Positions 46,201 to 58,200 of a stretch of DNA of 64,000 nucleotides are shown in pieces. The stretch's first letter is position 1. Every line of letters begins with the position of its first letter. Source of the DNA: Ovis canadensis. Lineage: Eukaryota; Chordata; Mammalia; Artiodactyla; Bovidae. Location: the NCBI RefSeq assembly GCF_042477335.2, contig NC_091262.1:43931001-43995000 (forward strand), written 5' to 3'. Made by a program: the position numbers and the translations under genes. The notes under the pieces are model-generated. The model worked only from the letters and a program-made list of their open reading frames with translations. It had not been told where the DNA came from and did not search any database.

Positions 46201-49200
46201 GCTGCGCCTCTCACCTGGTCCCGCTGCAGCCGCGAGTACATCACCAGGTTCCTCGAGTAAGTCCCTCCCAGCCCCGGGCCTCGTCCGAGCAGCTCGGGTC
46301 AAGGTCTGCCAGGGCAGCACCTTGAAGGATGCGCGGGAGTTCACAGAAGTATAGCGGGGAGAGGAGTGGGTACACGAGGAGCCCTGCAGGATATTAAGTG
46401 GGGCTATGGGAGCCAAAGCAGGAGCCAAAGCAGGACAGGAAGGGAAGGTGGAGGAGGTGCAGAGCTGGCTGTGCCGCCGGCAGGGGCCGTGAAAAGCGGG
46501 AAAGAAAGGGCCCTTGAAGGCGCTGAAATACATGGCTTTACCTTTCTATTGTGTTCTCTTAATTTGCTGTGGTATTTTAAATTTTACTATTTAATGTTTT
46601 AAGTAAAGACAAAACATTTAAATGATTAGTGCAAGTTTTTTTTTTAGTTGAGATATAGTTGATGTGCCATATTATATGTTTCAGATATACAACAGTGAGT
46701 CACAGTTTTTAAAGGTTATATTCCATTTATAGTTATAAAATGTTGGCTGTATTTCCTATGCTGTACAATATATCCTGGAGGACATGGCAGCCCACTCCAG
46801 TATTCTTGCCTGGAGACTCCCATAGACTGAGGAGCCTGATGGGCTACAGTCCAAAGGGTCACAAAGAGTTGGACACCACTGAAAGCACCTTAGCATGCAC
46901 ACACACACAATATATCCTTGTAATTTTATGCATCGTAGCTTGTACTTCTTAATCCCCTGTCCCTAACTTGCCCTTCCTCCCTTCCCTCTTCTCACTGGTA
47001 ACCACTAGTTTATTCTCTCATCTGATTCTTTTTTGTTGTAGTCATTATTTGTTTTTTCGATTCCATATGTGAGTGATGTCATGCAGTATTTGTCTTTCTC
47101 AGTCTGACATTTCTCTGAGCATAAAATCCCTGAGTCCGTCCATGTCGTTGCAAATGGCAGAATTTCATGCCTTTTGTGGCTGAGCAGTATTCCCTTATCT
47201 ACTATGTATTCTTTATCCATTCATCTGTTCATGGACACTTAGTTTGTTTCCATATCTTGGCTGTTAGAAATGGGGCTGCTATGAACACGGATATGCATGT
47301 ATCTTTTCAAATAAGTGTTTTCATTTTTTTCCCCGTATATACCCAGAGTAGAATTGCTGGGTTACGTGGTAGTCCTGTTTTTCGCTTTTTGAGCCATACT
47401 GTTTTCCACAGTGGCTGCCCCAATTTACAGTCCTGCCAACAGTGCACAAGGGTTCTCTTTTCTCCACATCTTTGCCAATATTTGTTATTTGTGTTCTCTC
47501 TGGTGATAGACATTCTGAGGTGTGAGGTGATGCCTTGTTTTGATTTTAATCTGATGATTAATGATGTTAAACATCTCTTCATGTGTCTTCTTTGGAAAAA
47601 TATCTCTTTGGGTCTTCTGAACATATTTTTAATCTGGTGGGTTTTTTGACATTGAGTTGTATAAACTGTTAATATATTTTCAGTATTAACTCCTTGTCAG
47701 TCATGTCTTACAAATATTTTCTCCCATCTAAAGGTTGTCTTTTCATTTTGTTGATAGTTTCTTTCACTGAGTGAAAGCTTTTAAGTTTAATTAGGTCTCG
47801 TTTGTTTATTTTTATTTATTTTGCTTTAGGAGACATCAAAAAAAAAATATTGCTACAATCTATGTCAAAGGGTGTTCTGCTTAAGTTTTCTTATGGGAGT
47901 TTTAGGGTTTCTGGTACTACAGTTTAGGTCCTTAATCCATGTTGAGTTAATTTTTGTACATGGTTTGAGACAGATGTTCTAAATTCATTCTTTTACATGT
48001 AGCTGTCCAGTTTTCCCAGTACCACTTACTGAAGTGACTATCTTTTCTATTGTATATTCTTGATTCCTTTATTGAAGATTAATTGACCATAAGTGTATGG
48101 GTTTATTTCTGGGCTCTCTGTTCTATTGATCTGTATGTCTGTTTTTGTGCCAGTATCATACTGTTTTTTAAAAAATTTTATTAAAGTATAATTGATTTAT
48201 GTGTTTAATTTCTGATGTATATAGCACAGTGATTCAGTTATACAAATATATATATTCTTTTTCATATTCTCTTCCATTATAGCTTATCAGAGGGTATTGA
48301 ATATAGTTCCTTGGCCTATGCAGTGGGACCTTGTTGTGCATCCATCCCGTATATATGATGGTTTGTATCTGCCTATCTCAAACTCCCAGTCTTTCCTCCC
48401 CATGTCCCCTCCCCTTCAACCATAAATCTGTTATCTAGGTCTGTGGGTCTGTTTCTGTAGATGCGTTCATTTGTGTTGTATTTTAGATTCCACATACAAG
48501 TGGTATCATATGGTCTTTCTCTGTCTCTTTCTGAATTACTAGTGTAATAATCTGTAGGTATATCTATGTTACTGCAAATGGCATTATTTCATTCATTTGT
48601 TTAATATTTTTTTTCCGTTGCTTTGGAGACTGACATAAGAAGACATTGGTATGGTTTTGCCTGTGTTCTCTTCTAGGAGTTTATTGGTGTCATCTCTTGT
48701 ATTTCCGTCTTTAAGCTATTTTGAGTTTATTTTTGTGTATGGTGAGAGGGTGTGTTCTCACGTCATTGATTTGTGTGTGACTGTCCAACTTTCCCATCAG
48801 CACTTGCTGAAGAGACTATCTTTCCTCCATTGTATATTCTTGCCTCCTTTGTCAGAGATTAATTGGCCATGGGTGTGTGGCTTTATTTCTGGGCTCTCTG
48901 TTCTGTTCTGTTGATCCATATGCTATTCTGCCCATACCATGCTGTTTTGATTACTGTAGCTTTGTAGTAGTATTCAAAGCCTGGGAAGGTTATACCTCCA
49001 GCTTTGTTCTTTTTACTCAGAATTGCGTTTGTAATTGAGTCTTTTATGGTTCCATATAAATTTTAGGATTTTTTGTTCTAGTTCTATGAGGAATGTCATG
49101 AGTAATCTATAGATTGCTTTGGGTAGTAGAGCGGCCATTTTAATGGTGTGCTTCCAATCCAAGAGCTTGGGCCATCTTTCCATTTATTTGAATCATCTTC

Positions 49201-52200
49201 AATTTCCTTTACTAGTGTTTTTTAGCTTTCAGCATTTAAATCTTTCACATTCTTGGTGAGATTTATTCCTAAGTATTGATTTTTTAAAATATGATTTTAA
49301 AAGAAATTTTTGTTTACATTCTTTTTCTGATATTTCATTGTTAGTGTAAGGAAGTGTAAACAATTTCCATGTTACTTTTGTATCCTGCTGCCTTGCCAAA
49401 TTTGTTTATCAATTCTCATAGTTTTTGTGTGGATTTTCTGTGTATACTATCATGTCATCTGCAGATGATAACAATTTTACCTCTTCCTTCTGAATTTGAA
49501 TACCTTTTATTTATTTTTCTTATCAGATTTCTGCAGCTGGATTTCCAATACTATATTGAATGGAAGTAATAAGAGTGGGCATACATGTCTTGTTTCAGAT
49601 TTTCATGGGAAGACTTTCAGCTTTTCACTGTTGAATATTATATTGGCTGTGGGTTTGTCATAAATATTAATAGCTTTCGTTATGTTGAGATATATTCCCT
49701 CTATACCCACTTTTGTAAGGACTTGTGTCATGAGTGGATGTTGAATTTTATAAAGTGCTTTTTTTGCATCTATTGTGGTGATCATGTGGTTTTTGCCCTC
49801 TGTTGATGTGTGTGTCATATTGACCTGCATGTGCTGAACTATCCTTGTGACCCTGGGATGAATCCTCCTTGACCATGGTGCATGATGTTTTTTTTATGTG
49901 TTGTTGGTTTTGGTTTGCTAATATTTTCTTGAGAATTTTTGCATCTAATATTCACCAAAAGTATTGATCTGTAATTTTCTTTTTTGGTATTGTCTTTGGT
50001 TTTGGTATTGGGTTGATGGTGGCTTCATAGAATGTCTTTGGGAGTTTTCCATCCTCTTCAGTCTTTTGGAAGGGTTTGAGAAGGATTGGTATAAGTTTTT
50101 CTTTGTATGTTTGGTAGAATTCACCTGTGAAGCCATCTGGTCCTGGGCTCTTGTTTGTAGGGAGTTGTTGTTTTTATAGATTACAAGTGCTATTTTACTT
50201 TGAGTGACCAGTCTATCCTGTTTCTTTTTGATTCTGCTCTGGTGGGCTGTATTCTTCTAGAAAGTTGTCCGTTTCTTCTAAGTTGTAGACTTTGTTGGCA
50301 TATAATTGCTCATACTTCTGCAGTACTGATTGTGATTTCTCCCCTTTCATTTCTTATTTTGTTTATGTCTTCTGTCTTCTTGGTGAGCATGGCCAGAGGT
50401 TTGTTAATTTTGTTTACCCTTTCAAAGAACCAGCTCTTGGTTTCATTGGTTTTTTTTCCCCCTACTTTTTAAAACAATTTTTATTTTCTCTCTGACCTTT
50501 ATTAATTCCTTCCTTCTGCTGGCTTTAGGTTTTGTTTTCTCTTTTCTAATTCTTCTAGATGATGGGTTAGGTTGTTTATTTGAGATTTGTCTTGTTTCTT
50601 TAAAAAGGCCTTTATCACTATGACCTTCCCTCTAAGAACTGTTTTTTTGCTGCATCTCATATAGATTTATTATGGTTGTGTTTTCATTGTCATTTCCCTC
50701 AAAGGTTTTAAATTTCCTTTTGATTTCATTGTTGACTTACTGGTTTTTTAGTAACATATTGTTTATTCTTCATGTAATTGTTTTTTTCTTATTTGTTTTC
50801 CTGTGGTTGATTTCTGTGTCACTGTGGGCAGAAAAGATGCTTGAAATGATTTCTATACTCTTAGTTGAGGTTTATTTTGTGCCCTAGCATGTGGTCAGTC
50901 CTAGAGAATGTTCCATATGCACTTGAAAATTATGTATATTTTCCCGTTTTTGGATGTAATATCTTGAAAATATCAAGTGTAACTGTTATGTTTTATCATT
51001 TAGTATCTCTTGCCTTAGTGATATTTCTGTCTCAAAGATCTGTCTGTTGATGTGACCATTGTTAAAGTCTTTTACTATTCTTGTATTCCCATCAGTTTTT
51101 CCTTTTATGTCTGTTAGTGTTTCGTGTATTTGAGTGCTCCTATATTGGGTACATGTATGTTGAAAAGTGTAATTTTTATATTTTATTTTTATATTTTATT
51201 TTCCTTATATTGATCCTTTTATCATTATGTAGTATATTTCTTTATAACCTTTGTTTTTGTTTATATTTATTTTTAATTGATGTATACTTGATTTACAATG
51301 TGTTAGCTTCAAGTGTACAGCAAAGTGATTCAGTTTTATATATATATACACACACACTTATATATGAATATATATATTCTTTTTCAGATTTTTTCCTATA
51401 TGTTATTATCAAATATTGAATATAGGTTCTTGTGCTATACCGTAGGTCCTTGTTGTTTATCTATTTTATATATAGTAATGTATGTGTGTTACTCCCAAAT
51501 TCCTAAGTTATCCTTCCCTGCCAAACCTTTTCCTTTGGTAACTATATGTTTGTTTTCTATGTCTATGAGTCTGTTTCTGTTGTATAAATAAATTCATTTG
51601 TATCACTTTTTTATATTCCACACATAATATTGTATGATATTTGTCTTTCTCTGACTTCACTTGGTATGATAATCTCCAGCTCCTTCATGTTGCTGCAAAT
51701 GGCATTCTTGCGCTCCTTTTTCTGGAGGAATAGTATTTAATTTTGTTTGTGTGTGTATACGACACATACATATATGTAAATACACATCTGATCTTAATCC
51801 ATTCATCTGTCAGTGTTCACTTAGATTGCTTCTATGTCTTATTTGTTTATAACCTTTGTTTTAAAGTCTGTTTTTTCTGATATGAGTGTTGTGACCTGTG
51901 TTGCTTGTCGTTTCTTTTTGCGTGAAATCTCTTTGTCCATTCCCTCACTTTCGCTCTGTGTTGCCTTTGCCCTAATGTAAATCTCTTGCAGGCAGCATAT
52001 TGTAGTCCCTTGTTTTCTTGTTTTTTATTTTTAAATCAGTCTCCTACTCTGTGTATTTTGATTGGACATTTAGCCTATTGATGTTTGTGGTAATTATTTA
52101 CAGATATGTTTTAGTGCCATTTTAAACCTTGTTTCCCCATTGACTTTATATTTCTTCTTTGACCCTTTCTTTCTTCCATTTTGTTTTTCCTTTTGTTCCT

Positions 52201-55200
52201 TCCTTTTTGTTTGATAATTTTCTCTAGTATTATGCTGCTTTTTGGTTTTTGCTTTTTGTGACTCTATGTTTTTGATTTGTGGTCACCCTGTTTTTCAAGT
52301 ATGTTAACCACTTCCTGTATCTACTTGCTTTAGACTGATAGTCATATAGTCTCAAACAGATTCTAGAAAAAAAAAAATCTACATTTTCTTACTCTTATCT
52401 CCAACGCTTTAGGATTTTGATGTCCTCTTTTACATCTTCATTTCATCCTTTTATTGTTAATTGTGGTTATCATCTCTTTCACAGAAATTTTTTGATATTT
52501 TTGTTTTTTAGATCTATGTACTGGCTTATTTAAGTGATTACTTTCTAATTGTGATTTTCCTTACAGAGTCTTCTATTTAGAGAAGACCTTTCAATATTTA
52601 CTTTATTATACATTTAGTATTGCTATATTCTTTTAGTTTTTACTTGTCTGGGAAATTCTTTCTTTCCTTCTATTCTAAATGATAATTTTGCTGTGTAGAG
52701 TATCCTAGGTTGCAGATTTTTCTCTTTCAGGACTTTGAATGTATCTTGCCATTCTCATCTGGCCTGCCACATTTCTGTAGAGAAATCAGTTCACATCCTC
52801 ATGGGGGTTCTTTTGTAATTTAACTCTTTTTCTCTTGATGCCTTTAGAATTCTCTCTTGAACTTTTACTGTTTTAATTGAAATATGTCTTGGTTGTAGGT
52901 CTGTTTGGATTCATTTTGTTTGGAACCTTCTGTGCTTCCTGAACCTGGATATCTGTCTCCTTCAGGTTCGGAAAGTTTTCAACCATAATTTCTTCAAATA
53001 CCATTTTCAGTCCTCTTTGCTCTTTCTTCTCCTTCTGGGAGCCCTGTTATGTGTAAATTGGCACACTCTGTGTTATCCCATAGACTCTTATTATATTGCT
53101 TCAATTTTTTGGTTTGGCTTTCTGTCTGCTGTTCTGATTGGGTGATTTACATTATTTTATCTTCCAGATCACATATTTGTTCTGCATTATTCATTCTGCT
53201 ACTCACTGCCTTTAGCTTAGCTTTCATCTTGGCAAATGAGTTCTCTATTTTTTTCTTGATTCCTTTTTATAATTTCTAATTCGTTTTTTACTGTAACTTG
53301 CATTTCTATCAATAATCCTTCTTAATTCCTTCAATATTCTCAGTATCTTCTTTTTAAACTGAGTGTCTATTAGACTGAAGAAATCTGTTTCATTGTTTTT
53401 CTCGGGAGAATTATCTTAATCTTTTAATTTGGCATGGTCCCTCTGCTTCTTCATTTTACCTGTATTTCTCTTGCTCTATGAGTTTAGGAGAAACCATAAT
53501 CTGTTGTAGTCTCAGAAGGCTGTTTTTGTGTGGGAGGCTGTGTAGCCTGAGTGGGTTTAATATTTTTGGTGCAAGGACTGTTTTTAGTAGGATGCTTACC
53601 ACCTCTTTCCTTAGTGTGTGCTGGCCATTATCCCCTTGAATAGGAGGTGTGACTGGTGTTGTCTTCAGAGCCTGCATTGGATGTTGAGCAGAGCCTCCTC
53701 TGCTCTGTGTTTGTCACTGCCCTGTTCAACTGCTCCCTAATTACTGGAGTAGAAGCCCCCATATCCATTTCTGAGTTGTGTTTCTGAGCTGAAGAGCAAG
53801 GTAGGTGAGTTTGGAGCACTCCCACTGGCGGAGGAGCCACTGAGTTTTGCTCTGCCAGAACTGTCCACTGATGAGCATGCTCTATTACGTCACCCATTGT
53901 GGAGGATCAAAAGTCCACTGTTGGCACTGCCCTTGGCCCTGCCTCAACCATGGGAATGCCAGCAGTCAACCCTGGTGTTTCTCAGGTGTTGTTTTCACAA
54001 GGCCTCCAGCACAGATCCAAGAAGTCAGGTTCCAGGACTGCAGTAATCATGTACATGGACTTGCTGAGGGAGCTATGGAGGCAGCTCAGATCCCGGCCCG
54101 GCCCGGCCCCACAGCGTGTGCCCACAAAACCCACAACTCCTAAGGCCAGACCTCCCAGCCACAGGAGCACCCACTGTCTGCTTGAATGTCCTGCAGGTGC
54201 TGAATTTACCAAGCTGGCAGCAGAGGTGTAAATCTTCAGCTCACACAGCCAGGGAGAGATTTCAGCCCTGCTTTATAAGTTATGTGGTCCCTAGGGCTTA
54301 CCTATGATTTCAGCCCCACCTCTGTGCATGGGAAACTCACTGGCACCTGGTGCGTGGGAGCCCACTGAGGTGGTGGCTAGGGTGTGATAGCCTGCCCAGG
54401 TGGTGGCTGGAGCATCGGAGCCAGCCAAGGCAGTGTTTGGGTTATGTGGACTCACCCAGGCTGGAGCCCACCCAGGTGGCAGCTGGGGCATGGAGAAAGA
54501 AGCTGCAAGGGCAGCCCTGCCCCTCCCTTCACATGCCACTTAATTGTGGCACATTGCTTCTGTGGTGGGCCCAGGCTTTTTCTGCAGACAACCTGGTTGT
54601 ATCTATACCACATTCCAGCCACTTCAGGCTACTTCCACACAGCCAACACCAGTCCTTCTTCCAGATCTGTCCTGTAAACCCCAAGTTTCAGCACCAGCCC
54701 CTGCCCATACCGTAGGATGCTTGTCTCAGGCTGGAGCGTGCAGGCTGGTGACATTGTCTATATAGGTCTCTGTTCTGCCTGCCACAGACCAGGTGTTATA
54801 CTCTCCTCTGAGCCTGCGTAGCTCCCTTTCTGTCCCCGTTGATCTTCCTGAAGGTGAGGGGGCTTTCCAGGATGCAGGACCCTGTCCTCTTTTACTGTTC
54901 CCTCCCAGGGGTGCAGGTTGCATTCTGCTTCCTTTTCTCCTCCTCCCCCGATCATCTTACCCAGTTATGTGGAGATCTTTCCTGTCCCTTCAGGTGTTTG
55001 AGGTCTTCTGCTAGTATTCGGTGGGGCTTCCCAGGTGTCACTAGTGGTATAGAACCTGCCTGCCAATGCAGGAGACATAAGAGAGCTGGGTTCAATCGCT
55101 GGGTCAGGAAGATACCCTAGAGAAGGGCATGGCAACCCACTCTAGTATTCTTGCCTGGAGAGTCCCAAGGACAGAGGAGCCTGGAGGGCTATGGTCCATA

Positions 55201-58200
55201 GGGTTGCAAAGAGTCGGACATGACTGAAGCAACTTAGCACAGCACAGCTAGTGTTCAGTAGGTATTCTGTGAGAATTATTTCATATGTAGATATATTTTT
55301 AATGTATTTGAGGCAGAAGCTGAGTTCCACGTCCTTCTACTCTACCATCTTAATTCCTATCCCAGTACCATACTGTTTTGATTACTGTAGTTTTGTAGTA
55401 TAGTCTGCAGTCAATGAGTGTGATATCTCCAGCTCTGTTCTTTCTCAAGATTATTTTGGCTATTTGAGGTCTTTTGTGTTTCCATACAAAGTCTAAGATT
55501 ATTCTAGTTCTGTGATAAATGCCATTGGTATTTTGACAGAGATTGCACTGAATCTGTAGATTGCCTTTGATAGTATGATCATTTTAACAATACTGATTCT
55601 AACCTATGAACATGATGTATCTCTCCATCTGTTTGTGCCATCTTCAATTTCTTTCATTAGTGTCTTATTTTCTGGGTACAAGTTTTTTACCTCCTTAAGT
55701 AGGTTTATTCCTAGATATTTTATCCTTTTTGATGTGATGGTAAATTGCTTTCCTTAATTTTTTTGTGATAATTTATTGTTACTGTATAGAAATGCAATAG
55801 ATTTCTTTATATTAATTTTGTATCTTGCAGCTTTACCAAATTCATTGATGAGCTCTAGTAGTTTTTTTGGTGGCATCTTAAAGATTTTTCTGTGTATAGT
55901 GTCTTCCCATCTGCAAACAGTGCCTGTTTTCTTTTTTTAAATTTGAATTCCTTTTATTCCTTTTTTTTGTCTGATTTCTGTGGCTGAGACTTCCAGTACT
56001 ATATTGAATAAATGTGGAGGGAGTGGGCATCCTTGTCTTGTTCCTGATCTTAGAGGGAATACATTCAGCTTTTCACCATTGAGTATGATGTTAGCAATGG
56101 ATTTGTTGTTTATGGTCTTCATTATGTTGAGTTGTACCACCAACTCGATGGACATAACAGCAAGTTCCGGGCATTGGTGATAGAGAAGCCTGGCATGCTG
56201 CAGCCAATGGGGTCACAAAGAGATGGACACGACTGAGCAACTGAACTGATATTCTCTCTATTCCCACTTTTTGGAGGGTTTTTTTTTTTAATCATAAATG
56301 TTTGAATTTTGTAAAAAGGTTTTTCTGCATCTATAGAGGTGATCATATGGCTTTTATTCTTCAGTTAATATGGTGTATCACCTTGATTGATTTGCAGACA
56401 TTGAATCATCCTTTCATTTCTGAGATAAATCTCACTTGATCAGAATGTGTGATCCTTTTAATGATTGTTAGGTTCTGATTGATAATATGTTGTTGAGAAT
56501 TTTTGCTTCGGTATTCATCAGTGGTATTAGTTTGTAATTTTCTTTTCTTTTTGATGTCTTTGTCTGGTTTTGATGTTAGGGTGATGCCTTGTGGAATGAG
56601 TTCAGAAGTGTTCTTTCCTCTGAAATTTTTTGGAATAGTTTGAGAAGAAAAGGTGTTAACTCTTCTCTAAATATTTGCAGAGCCATCTGGTCCTGGACTT
56701 TTGTTTGTTGGGAGTTTTTTGTTTTTATTTCCTGACTCAATTTCATTACTGGTAATTTGTCTGTTCATGTTTTCTGTTTCTTCCTGGTTCAGTCCTAGGA
56801 GGTTATATATTTCTATATAGGAATTTGTCTGTTCCTTCTAGATTGTTCATTTTATTGGCATATAGTTGTTTGTAGTAGTTTCTTATGATCCTTTGTATTT
56901 CTCTGGTATCACTTGTAATTTCTTTTTCATTTCTGATTTTGGCCCTCTCTCTTTTTTTCTTAATGAGTCTGGCTAAAGGTTTATCAATTTTGTTTGTCTT
57001 TTCAAAGAACCAGATCTTTGTTTTGTTGATCTTTTCTATTGTTTTTATTTTCTTTCTTTTTTCAGTCTCTATTTTTAAATGATTAGCCTGTTTTACCACT
57101 CATCTTTACTTATAAAGTGCCAATTTTTAAATGCAGATATAGGCACATCAAACTAATATGTGGAGTCACCAAAATGACACAATTCATATTTCATACCTCA
57201 TATTTATTAGAACTCTTGATAGAGTGCACAAGACTAATTTGACTGGTTTTATTTCACTTGGTAATATGTGCACATTTTCCCAGCACTCTCTGCCTTGGCT
57301 TACTGATGTTTGAGGAAGAACTGAGAGGAAATGGATCCATCTTTACATTTCCTTCTAGCCCATCATTTTCAATGCAGTAATTGGATGATACAAGGAAGCA
57401 ACTCAAATAGCAAAGATGATGGAGTTCCTTGGTCATTTGTGTTTCCTAAGATATCATACCTTCTTTCTGCATTTGAAGGAAGTTCTGGTTCAAGTGCCAA
57501 GTGTGGCCTCTGGGGCTGTCTTAGACATAATACACTTATCTTGCATTTTCTTAGAGTCTCAATGAATTCTCTGCATTGTGGATCCAATGGGACTCTGCTC
57601 ATGAGGTGGCAAGGAACAGTGGACTCAGATATCATGTATCTCCTCACGCAAATGCCTCTTGTCCCATTAGAACCTCCTTAACAAATCACAAGTTCAAAAA
57701 CACTGAGTTCAAGATGGCGATAGGAGAGCTTTAAATCACCGGCTGTATGCTTCCCCCTCCTATGTTCTTTAGGCAGCAGCTTTCAACTTTTCATTCTTTT
57801 TCACTTTTCTTGCCTTATTTACTTTCATATTTCCAGAAAGTCTTCCTAGAGTGCTGTTTCTTGGTTTTTCAGTTTAGATATCACCTGATGACTTGTACAA
57901 TGGAAGGTTGGAATTTAGCCCCTTGTGTCGCTTCCTGCCCACATTTGCTCCCCGACCCCTGCCACCACATCCCAATATCATGCTAGCATATCTTGATTAA
58001 ATCCATGTCTACTGTTTTCTTTATTGTTGTTGTATAGATAATGCCAAATCAAGCGTTGTAACAAAATGATTTTCTTTTTAAGAACCACTGTATTTGCCTA
58101 GTTCCTTTTGCTTCTCTAAGTCTTCTATATCCTGCAACAATTCTGCAAAATGTCTCTGAATCCAGTTTTGCCAAAGGCAGTCCCTCCCGTGTTCTCTCAC

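Larger units (their letters stand above)
48168..55361 (-). mobile_element. Nearly full-length antisense L1 (L1 no. 2) inserted in L1 no. 1
   Basis: An 18-bp target duplication with one mismatch, CCAGTATCATACTGTTTT at 48150-48167 and CCAGTACCATACTGTTTT at 55362-55379, frames the insert. The right edge reads, on the minus strand, GGAATTAAGATGGTAGAGTA, the L1 5' start; the left edge is the 3' UTR. The 5' UTR (about 53700-55020) is GC-rich with degenerate GGTGGCTGG-type repeats (about 54340-54500). A stretch near 48605-48635 looks deleted. ORFs are broken. Confidence 0.88.
46640..57085 (-). mobile_element. Outer antisense L1 (L1 no. 1), split by a second L1
   Basis: The 3' UTR begins at about 46640 (reverse: GAGATATAGTTGATGTGCCA). 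L1 sequence runs to 48167, then resumes at 55362 in the same ORF2 phase of the consensus (TTTTGATTACTGTAGTTTTG) and ends near 57085. Minus-frame pieces at 55937-56155 and 56803-57099 show ORF2 RT/endonuclease-side sequence. All frames are broken. Confidence 0.88.

Noticed and set aside
23530-46256. Alternative identity ADAMTS12 for the protease gene
   Set aside because: The signal peptide and prodomain ([27 protein letters not shown]) and the RQAPE segment match ADAMTS7 as I know it.
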